Shown: positions 18,280 to 33,496 of the stretch, piece after piece | How the letters are laid out: every line of letters begins with the position of its first letter | Position numbering within the stretch: the stretch's first letter is position 1 | Assembly (NCBI RefSeq): GCF_010015445.1 | Contig: NC_053119.1 | Coordinates: forward strand, 26,285,383-26,349,382 | Direction: 5' to 3' | DNA from: Perca fluviatilis | Lineage: Eukaryota > Chordata > Actinopteri > Perciformes > Percidae | Length of the DNA stretch: 64,000 nucleotides | Program-made: the position numbers and the translations under genes | Notes under the pieces: generated by a model | Told to the model about the DNA's origin: nothing | The model's database searches: none | Seen by the model: the letters and a program-made list of their open reading frames with translations, nothing else

Positions 18280-20964
18280 CTGGAAACACACATCACTTTG
18301 GTAAATTCAGATGACAGGGAGATTGTGCACTTAATTAGCGAGACATCACGTTACATTCATACACTATCAGATGCCAAGGAGATGGGAACTCGATCCCTTC
18401 CCATCAGAACATCATTAAGTCACCTCGTCTCCAATTAGGAACTGGTCATCAATGGTGAAAGTCATGGGGTCACTGGGACTGAGCCACCACATGGGCCGGT
18501 AGATGGGGTTTCCCGTCATCTGCCACTCCTCTGCATACTTCTCTATCAGTGGGACCACGTCCCGCTGGTGCTTTGCTATGTAGGCCCGTGTTAGGTTCAG
18601 CACCTATGGATCACCAATGGGGAGAGGAGCATGAACATAATGAGGATAACAGTAACACCAATTTTTATTTTCATTGCTCCCTATATTTTAGGTGTGAGTG
18701 TGCATACGTGTGCATATATTTTGTTTCTTATTTTAATGCTGCACATTGGATTGCTCCAACAGTGTTTCGTTGTATAAATACATGCAATAACAATAAAGAT
18801 CTGTCTCTCTTTTGGGTGCCTGGGTAGCTCACCTGTTAGAGTGCGCGCCCATATACAGGGGTTAACTCCTCGACGCAGCAGCCGTGGGTTCGATTCTGAC
18901 CTGCGGCCCTTTGCTGCATGTCATTCCCCCCTCTCTCTCCCCTTTCATGTCTTCAGCTGTACTATTAAAAAATAAAGGCCTAAAATGCCCAATAATTAAT
19001 CTTAAATAACTTATTAGGAGTGTTTCCATGTACCAGCTGATAAAAGTAAACTCATGAAGTATATAGAGTCATTGTCTGAGCTGTGTTTTAATTCAGAACC
19101 ACTTTTGTATTTTATTACTGTATTATCCATATATATTTCAAGAAATCTAGAGCGACTGAGAAACTAACACCAAAAAAAAACAAAAAAAAACTTTTCCTTA
19201 ACTTAAATCATCTACCTCAAGGATTTCAGGACAAGAATACTATTGACAATGAGCTCTGCCAAAGCTATTTGTGCCACCTCTACACCCAGACATGCAGACA
19301 GAACTTAAGATCAGCTCATGTGTTGACTTAGCGGTCCAACACTGTCCAAGTCTGTCTCCTGTCTCCCTCTGTCCAAACTACTTTAGCATTCCTGGAAGGG
19401 TCACATCCTCTACAGTGGCCAGTGAAAAAAAAAAAAAAAAAACTTGACTGCATCTAGAAAAAAAATAATTCTTTTTATGAGTTGGGATTGGGAACATTCG
19501 TAGGAATGAGCTCCAAATCACAGCCCGGGTTTGAGTGGATCTTTCTCTAATTGAGAAGTCAAGCATTTGTGTGGGTTGAGGTTTTATTGCTATTTGATTC
19601 CAAATGGTCACTGTTGTGACCTGTCTATGACTGAAGTATCACACGTTCTGGAAAATAAAGGTGTGCCACATTCCCACTATAGTAATACACCCATTAAAAA
19701 GACAATTTATCACGTTTAATGAAGCCGTTGAGTCTCCTCTAAAATGTCTTCCCTGTCTCACTTCATCTGAGTGTATAAGTTGAAGGACTGGCGAGAGACC
19801 AAATTGGAAACCATTGCTGCTGTCATATGTCTAGCTGTCCAAAAGGCCTATTTTTATCTTTGTCACGCAACACAAGTCACAACCAATATATTTTGCTGCA
19901 GTTGATCACTCCCACTCTGTCATACTTGTCAATTACTCATGGAAATCTTAATTGCCACAGTAAAGTATTTTTCCAAGACTTGTCCTCAAATTCATTATCA
20001 TTCCTGCTGAAGTGGCTCTTGAGAGTGAGGGTGAGCCATAAATCTAGAGGAGTGATTGTAATTCAGAACAGATGGACTCGTAACCACAGGTGATGTCGGG
20101 AGGGGGCTAGGCAGTCGCTCCTATTGAGAGTAGAAGGGGCAGGGGAGGGGGGGGGGGGAAATAGCTCTAACCCTCTTGAGAGGCATCACATGCTTTTCTG
20201 TTCTCAAACCTGAGTCATTAAAAGTATCAATATCTGTCACCGGACTCTCTGAGATCATAGGCTTTGTTTTCCTGCCGTGCACGGTGAACAGTGCATTCCT
20301 GATTTCCAGCGGAGAGGGACAGGGTTTTAGGTCTTAGTTTTGATAGACCAGGTCTCAGCAGCACTCCCCTGCTCCCCTGCCAAACACACCGGTGGGAACC
20401 TTTCAGCGCTGACCCTCAAAACTGAGTCGAGGCTGCTGGGACAATAAACTCTCCCTCTTTTGCCTCTTTTCATAAGCAAACTTAACCACTCTGCAAGAAA
20501 GAAGGATAATCTCCCACTTCCCTAATTGGCAGCATTCACACATCACTTCACTTAATCTCTCCACTCTATATCTTCACAAGTGAAAATCTTGTTACCAAGT
20601 CTGGACAAGAATGTGAACCTACTTTGTTGTTCCCATTATAATCATTTCTAATGTGGATGAGGCAGATGTAATGACAGCTTTTTAGCCTCGGGGCTGCAGG
20701 GTGGGCCAACGTGTGAGGAAATAGTTGCTGGGTTAGAGTGTGTTAGGGTGGCCACAAAAGGGGCTCTGACTGCTTTGTAATATGGTTTTTGGTTTTAGTT
20801 TTTCAAAATCAAATTGTAGTTGTTTACCCGGTCCTCTCCGTAGACCCAGGGTGGTGTGTGGAAGCTGATAACAGGGAGAAAGGCTGTGATTTCCAGCCAA
20901 CGGATGAACAACTCCTCATCTGTGACTAGGTCTCCAGACAGAGAGCCACCTGTAAAGAGAGAAA

Positions 20965-21004
<40 letters not shown>

Positions 21005-24000
21005 GTAGAGAAGAACAATTAAATTGGCAGATTCTAAATATCCAGGAGATGGACATGCGAGTTGGGTGATTTGGGAAGTCCCATTCTGAAGCTTGGGACA
21101 AACCTGAAGACTAGCCACAAACCTGCAAAAGACTTGACAAACCGCACGTAAAGATTGATTCCAACAACTTGTACACATCTTTTAGTCTTCGCACTCAGCA
21201 AAAAGCATAACCTTGCGACTAGTTAATACACAAGAGCAGACTTAACAACTGGTCAATAACGACTGGAGTTTCGGCAGTTAGACAACCCTAAATCGTGCAA
21301 TTGTACTGAAAACGGCAATCAGCAGCTTGCACTGGTTATATGCAGTGCAGTTTGCGCTGAAAAGGCCATAAAAGGAGGAAAAGGGATGTTTGGATCAGAG
21401 ATCCTGGATGGAGAAGTGTGGACAATGGGAACTGTATAGCCTAAAGAGAGAAGTGGTGAGTGAACTTTGCAAAACTTAGCTAAGTTCAGTTAAACTGTTT
21501 AGTTACAGAGTTGTCTCCCTCAGCCCAATGTCTTATTAGAGGAGAGAAAAATGACCCATAGGCTGTGTTATTACCTACTGCATCAGGAATGAGGAAGTTG
21601 TATCCCAGCAGAGTGTGGTGCAGCAGGGAGGGAATGATGCCCTTCAGGCCCATTGGGCTCCAGTCGGACTGCAATGGGGTCATCCTCACAAACAGAGGCT
21701 TATGGCTCGACCTGAGACACACATAGCATCACAATGAGCAGAAGGAGTAATCTCAAAATGTAAACGATCCCTCTCTATAACCAGTGGCAGCTGGTATTGG
21801 GTAAAAATGACTGTTGATGGAGCATACAAACAAGAGAAGATGCTTGAAGGTCTTACCGTGTCCCTGCTGTCATGATGGTGGAGTCTCCTATCCTTGCGGC
21901 CAGGTCGGCCATCAGGCTGATGTACTTGTCTCCAGCGAGGTCCTGAGGCGGTCGCAGGGCTTGCTCCTCAAACAGATTCCCTTCGCCCCCCTCCAGCATG
22001 ACATACTCCATCCCCAAATGGGCCTCCAGGGATCCCACCCTGTCCAGGAACCAGCTCACCGCTCCTGGGTTGGTGATGTTCAGCTTTACGCAGAACTTCC
22101 CTCGCCACTGACTCATCACAGGGATCTAAAGGGCAGGAGTAGAGTTTATCGTGATAATTAATTATTAACTACAGTGGCCTCGCTGTTGCAATTACATGTT
22201 TTCTGTATTAGGCCATGTTCACATTGCTCTGCTTTTATTTTATTTATTTTTGTATCAAACTGCAACTACACTGTAAACCCAGATTTAGTTGTAATTCAAC
22301 TTTTTAGTGGTCACTACTTGTTCTTACATATTTTGTTAAATATGTATTACTAAATCACATTAGCTGTTTGTAATAATCAGCTTAAGTATGCAGTGCACAG
22401 ACCATATTAAGCAGAGATAACTAAGGATGTTAGGATGTTTTCTGTGTGGGAGGGTCATTTGAACTGTTCTGCGCTGAAGCGACGCAAAGGCTCATGGGAA
22501 AACAGTATATGTTCTGAATGGTTTCTGTCCTGGTTAAAGTGTGTTTTAATAATGTTCTGTTACCGTTTTGGGTGTGCATTTATGTTATCTGGGTTTTAGA
22601 TTTAGTGCTCATGTTTATCTACATTTATTGTTGTACCATGACCGAGACCCAGGTGGGGGCTGTTGGGGTCTGGGCAGTGACTAAGCATTCAGAGATACAT
22701 ACACAGGTTGGAAACTAGTGACTCTGTCTTCTGATTGAAACTTACCATGCAGGACAACACGTTGGAGGACTACAATGTTAAATTTTTTATGAGCTGGGAT
22801 TGGGAACATTCTCCACACAGTTGCTAGTAGCCAAGGAGGACACGGAGGATTAAAAAAACATGATGGAGAGGTAATTATCTTAACTCGATTTTCTGCATGC
22901 GAAAGTCACCGGATGACACCAGTTTCTGAACATAGGCATACTGAGAAACACAGAGGGCCCTATTTTAACGATCTAAGCGCACGGCGTGAAGCGCACGGCG
23001 CAGGTGCGTTTTAGGGTGTGTCCAAATCCCCTTTTGCTAGTTTGACGGTGGAAAACCGGTCTGTGTGCCGGACGCAAGGTTCAAAAGGGTTGTACTTAGT
23101 GTCATTAATTAATCATTAATTTAGAGGTGTGTTTTGGGCGTATCATGCAATAAACCAATAAGAGTGTCATCTCCCATTCCCTTTAAAAGCCAGGCGCATT
23201 TGTACCTTGGCGCATTGCTATTATGATGGCGGATTTGCACCATAATATTTTTATTTGTAATCTTTTGCATGTTTGTGTGCTGCTGCGCTTCCCTGTGTGT
23301 GTGTAACAAGCATATATTACTAATGCGCTGTTAAAATAACAATGAAATGCTGCGTTATTGACTTTAGACCAGGTTTTTGATGGTCAATGGCGCGATCACT
23401 TCCCACTGCCTTAAGATACAATACGCTAAGAATTCAGATGAACACACCTCCCTGTAAGACCATGGGCGCAAAGATGGGTGCAGGTGCATTTGCTATTTAA
23501 ATGACGTGGGCGCTGGACGGTCTTAAAATAGCAAAGACACTTGCGTCGTGCTTTGCGCCGCGCCAGGTGCAAGATAGGGCCCAGAGAGAGTTTTGTGGAG
23601 CTGATAGTCTTAAATAGCTTTGTATCAACTCATTTGGCAATGGCTTGAGTGTAACGGACGTTCATTAAAATAAAAAAGTTACGCACTAAAGCTTTAACTT
23701 AACATGCTTATTTTAGACAACATGACTCCAGAAAAAAATTATTTGATGATTGGTGATTTTTCGTAATGACTACTAATGCAAACTTGATTTGTCTACTGCA
23801 TCAACTTCCAGCTCTGTGTTAACACAACTTGGCCTGTCAAGTTTCACCTTGAATAAAAAGTTAGACGGTTTTAGGCAACGGGTTTCTACGCAAATTTCTA
23901 GTTAGGTCAACTAATTTGGGTTAACAGTGTAGCGAACGGAGACAGGCTGCAAGGCAGATGGAAAGTGTTTACTTTGGAAAACATTCTGTTTGGTTTCTTT

Positions 24001-27000
24001 TTTATAAAGAGTAGCGCGTTCTCATAATTTGAGGAAAGTTCAGTGTTTTAGCGATGGAATATGTTTGTTTTTTGTGAATTCTCCAATCACAATGTAAAGG
24101 AAGTGGAGTTCTTTACTTTGTAGGAAGGAAACACTCTGAATGAAATCAGAGAAGCCTTGAGTAAAAGTGAACATGCAGAGGACTGTGAACACAGCGAAAA
24201 GCTTTCCAGGATGATGATGAGCTCCACTCAGGTCTCACCAGCTTTCCCTGAGGGGCTGAGGGGAGACTGAGCCAGTAGGCCTCAGTGCCGTCCATGAGGG
24301 AGGTGTGGAACTGCGTAGTGTCCACGCCCAGGAAAGGTGACAGGGTGATGGAAATGTTAAGAAGCTTGACAAGTGGCAGGTCCCTGGTCAGTCTCTTGGA
24401 CATCCCCCTTTTCCTGCTGTTGAGGTAGTCATGGTCCTGCAGAGAGACAGAGAGGTACGCTGTGATAACTCTATTAACAGGGTTAGGGGGGGTTTGGGGG
24501 GGGGAGGGAGTTGGGGTATTATGATTTTTTATAACATTTTTCTTTTTTGTTGTTGTTGCTGGTGTTTTTGTTTTGCTTATTTTGTTCATTTTTGTTTTGT
24601 CCTTTTTAGGCTATATGCTATGCATATAGTATATTTATATAGCATATGCTGTGTATACAATTAGGCACAGTTCCCTCTAAGGTATAGATCTAACTTTCAT
24701 TTTAAAGTTAACTGGGCTGAGCCCTCTATTGTGTTTTGACCAGAATTATTTCACAGGAAGGCACTCATGCCTTTGGGAGTGGAATATTCTTCAGTAACTA
24801 ATGATTAACTGGGCTGTATGTAATGTTTTTTGTTTTTGGACTTGATTTTCAAATGAATAAATAAAACGTCAAAAAAATAAAAATGTCCTGAAATGTCAAC
24901 ACTTTGCATTGGGAGGGAAGCCTAATACCAGCATCATTTAACAGTAATGTAATCAATAACTGCCTATATTGCATCTAAATAATTCTAATACAATTTGATT
25001 TACTAATGTTAACGATTCAAACGTTCATAAACTGGTGTGACAAACAGCTTTATATTAGGAACAGTGGCTTTATATTTGACACATTGATCTCTCCGTGTGG
25101 ACTTTGTAAACTAGCTGTGACAATATGACCTCTGCCAAAACCCTTTAATCTATTTCATAATCCTTTGGAATTTACATGGTAAAGTCAAAGAGAGATTTCT
25201 GGTTACATAACTGTGAAACAAAACCTTTTAGGAATACAAAGACTGACCCCATGAGGTGAACCAGCTGTGGGAAGAAAGGGTAGATTAGCACTTATTATGT
25301 AAGCAATTTTTTTTTTTTTTATCTTTCATTTTATTCTGCTTCTTCCCTGAATTTGAATTCCAAAAAATCAATAAAATACACAAAAAATTGACACATAGGA
25401 GACCAAAACATAGGCAAGCATTTTTATCTTTTTTATTATTAACACTAGTTTCGTGCACACTGCACTATTTAGCTTTTCGGGAATAACTTTTGAAACAGAA
25501 CCACATGTTCCAATGCCTGCAATTCCAAACCACTACCCATACTGGAAAAGAAAGGGTGTGGTGTGACTGATAATGTATGAACACTTGTAAAACTGGAGTA
25601 GAAGAGAAGTCTAGTTTTTACAGAGGATCATTGTTGTCGGTCACACTTCTGTAGAGCCCTACACTTCATGGACAACTACAAGTTCCATAAGTTTCCTTGC
25701 AGCACTGTACACTTAGCTGATTCTTTATGGCATTTATAGAGGGGAACTGGGCAAAATTGGTGTTATTCCTCCCATTTTCTCTTCTTAATCCTTTCATACC
25801 TTGTGAATTAGTAATGGGAGCATACTGTAAGCGTTGTGTATGTACAGTATATATAATAAACCCGACCAGTCTGATGGACAGATTGTGTAAAACTCCTCGG
25901 CCTCCTCTTCTGTTGCATGATCCAGGTCAGATCGCAGCATCAAGCTGGTGTCAGGATCACCTAGTCAAGTGAGTCTTGGCTCACATCCCTTCTAATCCCA
26001 ACACACCCAATTCTTCGCTGTCCCACGGTTACCACACTCAGAGCAACCTGAGATCAGTAAAGGGTCTCTGTTTGTACTCTCTCGGCTATATTTGTTTTGT
26101 AATGGAATATCACCGGGTATTGACTTAGATCCACTTGACAGTGTTCCTTGTCCAGTGGTCTTGTTTCCAGGCAGTTCCCAACAACTTTCAAGGACTTTTC
26201 AAGTAACTGTATAAATGTTGAACCAATGATAAACATCACCTCCCTTTCCTTTTTTTCTTTTTTTTTTTTTTCACGAGTTTAGAATACCTGAAATGTATTA
26301 GGTGAGCATGATATATCACATTTTCAAGTTTCATCATTTGTAGGTAGTGTGGTAGTGTGGCCTGCACTCGGGGAAACATTTTCAACATGAAGGCATGAAG
26401 CCTTAAAACCAACTCTTTTTCCTGTTATGACATTTCTGTGAACCTGTCCTCCCTCCTTCGCTCCCCGCCTGTCTCCAGCGCTCTGGAGATCCACTTAAGA
26501 AAACGCTTTCATCTCTATCCTTGACCAGTTTTGAGCCTCTGACTGACGAACCCTCGCCTGCCTCACAGCCCAGATGGTTGAAGAGGAGGATTACAGGAGT
26601 CTACAGCTACAGGGCGAAATAATCGACTGAATGAAGAGAGGATGAATAAAAGGACACTTGTACCAAAAAGGGATACACATAGTAGTAAGCTACAGCATTG
26701 TATATACACTATAGCGTTCCTGTATAGACTACATCTTTGAGGTTCCCAGGGTATCACAGAAAGTTCAACTTAATAAATGGATACATTTGAGACCTTCTCT
26801 TTAGGTACAAGCATGAATTTAATGTAACACTGTTCTTCAAAGATAAACCAATCGGAATAGAAAAGAAACATATTTGATGTGTGAAAGGATCAGTGAAATG
26901 GGACCTTACTTTCTGAATTTATGCATTTCCTATTGAAATTGAGCATAATCTAAAGAGGGAACATTGAACCAAGAGGATATATTTTATCTACGATTTTTTT

Positions 27001-30000
27001 CCCCCTTTGATCCTGCAGAGACCATTAAAGACGCACAGTTTAACAGGAAGTAGTAGGATAGACATTACGCTTCGTGTTATTACCTACATGACTGCCAACT
27101 TCACTCAGCTTCAATCTAACATAAAACTATGAATATTTGGCTCTCAGCTCTGCCTTTGAAAGATTCCCCAGTCTGCTAAAGATTTTGAGGCTGGTGTAGA
27201 GACCGAACTGTAGAGCACGTACCATATCGGAGAGGAGGGTGGTGGAATGTTCATTGAGGCTGATGACTCCCTCCCCCAGCTGGTGTCTCCTCAGACGATT
27301 AGTGAAGGTCCTCAGCTCCCTCTCTACCTTCGGCCCTGAATCCACATTGGCGAGCAGCTTCCAGAACGGCAGCCTAACGCACGCACGCACGCACACACAC
27401 ACACACACACACAGAGGCATCATACAGACCCTGCTGCTCTGAAGAACCTGGATGGACTTTAGTTTATGACTCCCTAAATACCCACAAAATGTCAGTTTGC
27501 CACAGATGCACCACTTTTCAACTTATTGGTATTTCACAGAATTCCCCTTCTGACAACCAAATCGCCACTAATCTTGATCTAAACTGAACTAACCACAGCG
27601 CTTTCATGTTGGGCAGCTCCCTGCTGTGCCGGAAGAGTTGCTGCACCGCTTCCTGGTGAGCAGCTTTCACGTTGTGGGCCACGCACACGGTGTACTGCAG
27701 AGGAAGACGCTCCATACTGGGCAGCGACTGCAGGCAGAACTGCTGTCTGCTGTCCACCCCCAGCTGCAGGGGAGTATCAGGGGACACAAGCACCGCGACA
27801 CCTGCATGGCGGGAATCAGACGGGAGAGGGCATTACATTACAATTGTTGCTTCACAGAATCAGATAAACAGATTATATAATATCTCACTTGAAAGAGATA
27901 TAAGGTGGGCCATGATGTAAAGCGATAAAAAGCACTGCATGAGACGGTGCTTTGCAGATTCCTCTTATATGACATAGTGATACTGAAACCAGGATGACGG
28001 ATGGAGTGTTGTGGGAGGTAGAGTGTGGACTGTGTTAACTGATATTGCTCCACTGAGATGTGAGAAAAACACTCCCTAGAATGAGATATAGCAGTATGCG
28101 GTTAGGTGAGTTTACGCCGGGACTGTTGGCAACTTCTAAGTAGGTTACACTGCACGCCAATGAGAGAAGTCTGGGATATATATCCAAAGTCACATTGAAG
28201 ATGAAAACATTTTTTTCTTCAGGGTTCTACTCCAGAGCACGTCTCTTATCGATCTCAGTGACAAAACCAGCATGGAAGAAGAGCTCAGGAGGACACCCGC
28301 GATTAAATTAGTCAACTTAAGCCTTCTGAAAATCTCTCGTTTTCTCTCCTACTGTACGTATATGCAGCCTTTCAGATGCCGTGTGAAATGATAAGATTAG
28401 GCGAAGCAGATAATTGTGTCCGCAGATGTAGCTGCCCTGTAAGGAATGCCTTGTCCCTCTCAGGTTACCCATACCCCCCCCATCCTCAACACTTCTCACC
28501 CGTCCTGCTTCCCACCTTCTCCCTCCCAGCTCTACCTTCCTCTCCGCACTACTATGGGTCTGTCTCATCTCAGGTCCGCACAACCCAGCCAGTATCGATC
28601 ACAGCTTTCAACCCAGGTTCTGACGCCCCCCACCCCCACACACACACCTCCATCGCCCCAGTTTTTACACAATCTGCTAACTAGGATTTGGGAGTTGATC
28701 AATGAACAAGATTAGGGTGCAAGACCTGTTTCCAAAGCAGGCAGTCTGAGAATTGGGGCTGAGAGCTTGGCTCACTTCAGACACCCTCTCTAGTTTCAAT
28801 GGTCTTACTGTTCTCTGGCAGGCAGGGACCAGGATATTCACGTACCGGTCCATAATCAGATTAATAGTTTCAGAGTTTCAGTGTTCAAATACTGCATAAA
28901 GCCCAGCGAAGAGCCTTCAACCACAGGGTAATTCTCACGTGTTTGCAACGGATAATGTCAAAGAGATACTGGTAACTCCTCAGCTGCCCCTCACAAGGTA
29001 TTAGGTCACTTCCCAACTGCTTGTTATAGATTCATAATGGCAGATAAATGTAGATTTTTGCTTCAAACACCATTATATATTCAAACCATAATTGATAAAT
29101 TGCTGAAATGAATTTTTAATAAAGCAAAGGTGACATGAAGCCGCGCATGTCAATAATGTACATATATACAGTGGAGTAGAAAGTGGGGCAGCGGTGAAAA
29201 TGTTATAGCTTTATGGAAGGATGGAAGTGGAATGCAGGCAGTGGAAATAGAGGCGACCAGAGTACACCAGACACCGAGCAGCCTTGTAGAATGATGTGCA
29301 GATACAGCAGGCTGCAAACAGTGTGTTATACCAAAGTGCACACAGGGTGGAAAGTGAAGTTTAAGTTTGCAAGCATGACTTCTTAAGTCATATTTAAGTT
29401 TTATGGAAAATGACACTGCAGGGCCTCAAGGAAATGGGGAAATCTGATCTAAAATAGCTGTACCTTTTATTCCATCTTTGACTAAACATGCAGATTTGAA
29501 TGTTAAATTAACCTAAATCCTGTTGGATGTATTCATACAGTTCTACTCAAAGCACTTTGCATGTATACCGGTATGCATTTTCAGAATGGGAGGGGAACTC
29601 CTGATAAAAAAGAAAAGAAAATTAACATCTATTATCTTGTTATATAAGCTGTACAGAATCAATAAGTGTTATTTAAAGAAAGCGAAGCAGGTTTGAGGCC
29701 TTGAGTTACAGCCAAGGTAGGGTGCACAGGAGTTAAAGGGGAAGCAAAGCGGGGGACGCCCTATTTTTAGAACAATTCCTTAAACCCTCCAAGCTTCCCC
29801 CGAAATATTTTCCACTAGCTCTTAAAAGCAAAATTATATGCCTGAGCGACCATATCCGCTCACCTTCAAAGCAGCAGATAGGCAAAAGTAAAAATGAATG
29901 ACGTTTATTGGGCAGATTTGAATCATTTGACACACACACATGCCTCGATTTTTTTTTTTACAGCTGTTGAGCGAACACACAAATCAAGCAACCTTGGATC

Positions 30001-30400
30001 GCCTTTTCACACACATTTGTGCATTCTCACACGCACATTCACACTCACTTTCTTTAATGGGAAACTGTAGACTTCCAAGAAAAACAGAGCAGGACTTATA
30101 GGACCATAAAGGGTCTGCACTTCCTCTCGCTCAGTCTGAGCTGAACGTTTGGAGGTGGCGGCGGAGGTGACCCCATGCACCTTCTGATGGGTCAGGAAGG
30201 TTTTAATGTGGCGTTGAGGCCCTCGGAGAGTGGCTGGTCTGGGTGGAAAATGCTGCCGCCTGACTCCCTGCTGCTGTGGACCAGATGGGCTACACTCTTT
30301 TACCTGTCATATTTATACTGTTATTTATGACACCTCCACACACTTACAGACCTGACTGGGGTTATAAAAGGTGCATTCAAACCCTAGCTATGTGTGTGCG

Positions 30401-30454
<54 letters not shown>

Positions 30455-33429
30455 CAGGCATGCACTTCCTTAACAATGGAAACTTAGTTTCTGTGCCCAA
30501 CCTCAAGAAATTGATGGCCACAAAACTGGGATCTTGCCATGGTAGTACATTTCCAATTCCACTTATTAAAAAAATGATGAAACACTAAAGAGACTTTCTC
30601 TGCTCCATTCCTATGATCAATCAGCTTCATTGTTTCAAGTGTGAGACGCTGTGTTCTGTACAAATATCACAAATGTAAAAATAGATCAGACAAGAAGATC
30701 CCGCACTCAAATGCTTTGATGTAATATAAAAGTGTTTTTCTCTTCCCTAATAGTCTCAGTTAAAGCGATTCAGTGTTTTCAGACAACTTTATTACTAGAT
30801 TTTGGTTGATTTTATATAAAGAAATGCTGGCTGAAACAAGGATTTTTTTTTTTTGTCAGAGGATTTGTGAAATGCAGATCAGTATTAAAGATAGGAAACA
30901 GAGCTGTGAACGAGCTGATGCATACTGACATCACATCGGTGGACAGACGCTGTCGTATCAACGCTCCAATTTAAGAAAATCTTCTCTCTGCTGTCTCTTG
31001 CTTGTTGTCCTTGATGGAAAGTATTATTTAGGAGTTTGACTGCGGAAAATCTCACGAGATGATTTTCATATATACAGTAGTACTCCCATACAGGAGATGA
31101 CAGCTTGCTTTTAACAAAGCTCCAGTTGGCTAAGTGAGCGATTGTTATAGTGTTTCATCTTTTACTTGTCCGGGAGAGTCACGGTTTTAGGGCAGCTGCC
31201 CATGGACCTCCTGGTGACCGTTACACAGGGGCAGATTTGTTTCCTTCAACATGCAAGCTGAATTGTTTGAGCATTTATCCACAGATACATTTAAGCTTAA
31301 GGATTCACTGTGCTACATGTATATTTAACATGGAAACATGATGTATAAATATGTAAATATGTCCATAATTATTATTTACAGTTTTTTACGATTGCTAAAC
31401 AACAGTGGGCACAACTGGAGTCACATGTGCAAAACTCAAACTACAGTCTACACTACCAACAGTCACCTGAGCTAAACAGTTCACATCACCTGCAAAACTC
31501 ATTCAAAGCAACACAACTCTTAACACACGTCTCAAAACAGGCTCAGTACAGCCAAACAGTATGCACAAGCCTCACTGAGATAACACACACTGTCACTCAG
31601 AACACACTGAGGGTAAAAACACTAGCGTCAAACACCAATACAGAAATTACTAACTTTCTCATCTTTACAGTTTGAACAATTTGAGTGACTTGACACTACT
31701 CAACAGTTTATTTAAGGAAAAAATATAGATTGTATAGCATACCAATTTTTACACAAGGTAAACAAGAAGGAATGAAAATCAACATTTTCTTCAATAAAGT
31801 ATTTTGTCTCTAGTAATTTATGGAATTACTGGGGGAAAAAAACTAAAGGTACATACGTAACAGTACCAAAGAATAGTGTGACTAATCCTGCCTCTCTCCA
31901 GCATCATGTGGCAAGTTTTCTTCATCACATTGGATGTCTTCATCATCTCTAAATACAAATGAATGTGGTGTTTCTATTGCTTTCACCTCCATTTCTTTCT
32001 GAAAAACAGTAAGAATGCAGTTTTACTATTGTAAAGATATAGTGTTTTTTTTATAGCTGTGTATATAACCTCAGACATCTTACCTGGACATATTGGTATC
32101 TTTGCTCTTTTACCTGTTTCTCTCAAACGGTACAGTGTATAATGTGTCATTCTTATTTAGTGTTTGTATACAAAAAAAGACTTTCTGAGCTTTCTCTGTA
32201 TAAATACCATATATGTTCACCAACTAGTCTAAAACAAGACACCTGCTTAGGCTTTCAGCTAAAATTGCAATCAGGAATGTTTGATAGGCACCAGACTGAA
32301 ATCTATTCTGTTTTGAATCTGTGGTTAACAGTTTTGACAGCAGTGTGTTAGCATTTGAACAAAGTGCTGTAAATCTACAGTGTTGTGCACATTGTGGTTA
32401 AAGTCATGGGATAAGTGTGTAGAGTTTTGAAAACTGTGTTCAAGCAATGAAAAATGAACTAGAGTTTGGTCCACATGAACTGCTGCTGTGCAGACTGTAG
32501 TTAGCGTTTTGCACATGTGACTCCAGTTGTGCCCGCTGTCGTTTAGCAATCGAAAAAAACTGTAAATAGCTTAGTATTGTATGCACCATACAAAGGTATG
32601 TATAAAGGCTTTAGGCCACCCTACACGTTATTGTAGGCCCATTTTAATATGCAACTAAATTTTATACAATATGTACTGGGTGTTCCTGCTCCGTCTCTCT
32701 TACAGCTGACGAGTCCTTGGCCTAAAAAAGCGTTGAAGACCCCTGATCTAGAAGACATCAAACTTCCACTCCAACTGTGTTGTCCGTTATAATTTGGTAA
32801 TAAACCTTGATTAAGTATGTTGTCGTTAAGTGTTGGTATTCAGTCTACCATGCCTTTACTTTGTGCATTCAAAAGGTCTAGAAGTGAAAATGTTGGGTCT
32901 TTTGACAAAACGTCCACTTACTAACTTACCCTCCCAAAAATATGAAGTAACAGCTAAAACGGATGCATTTTTAAAACATCTTTCCAGTTACAAATGCTTT
33001 TGTTATCGTGGTTTTCTTCACTTTTGCTCACCATCAAGCACCATAATGGAAATACGTTTTTACTTATTGCTCTCATCCTTGTCATTTTAAGGTTCTGTAT
33101 CAAATAAAGCTGATTGAGTATCATTATCTGAAAGAAGAAAATCCATGACGGTTACATAACTTTTATCCCTATCTGTGTGTTGTGCTTGGCCGGTTCCCTA
33201 CAAGAGACCTAACAACAATTTAATGCAGGAGCATTAAAGTTTAATTTCTTTGAATCCCTCGTGGAAAGATTGAGTCAGAGATAGAAATGCAGCAAAAGGG
33301 GTGGGAGATGGGAGATGTTGAGGCGAAGGGGAGAAAAAAAGATGCTTAAATGAGCAAGGGAGAGATTGGAGACATAAAGAGAGAGAGAGAGAAAGGTGAT
33401 GTGTATCCACATCCACATATACACGACGG

Positions 33430-33496
<67 letters not shown>

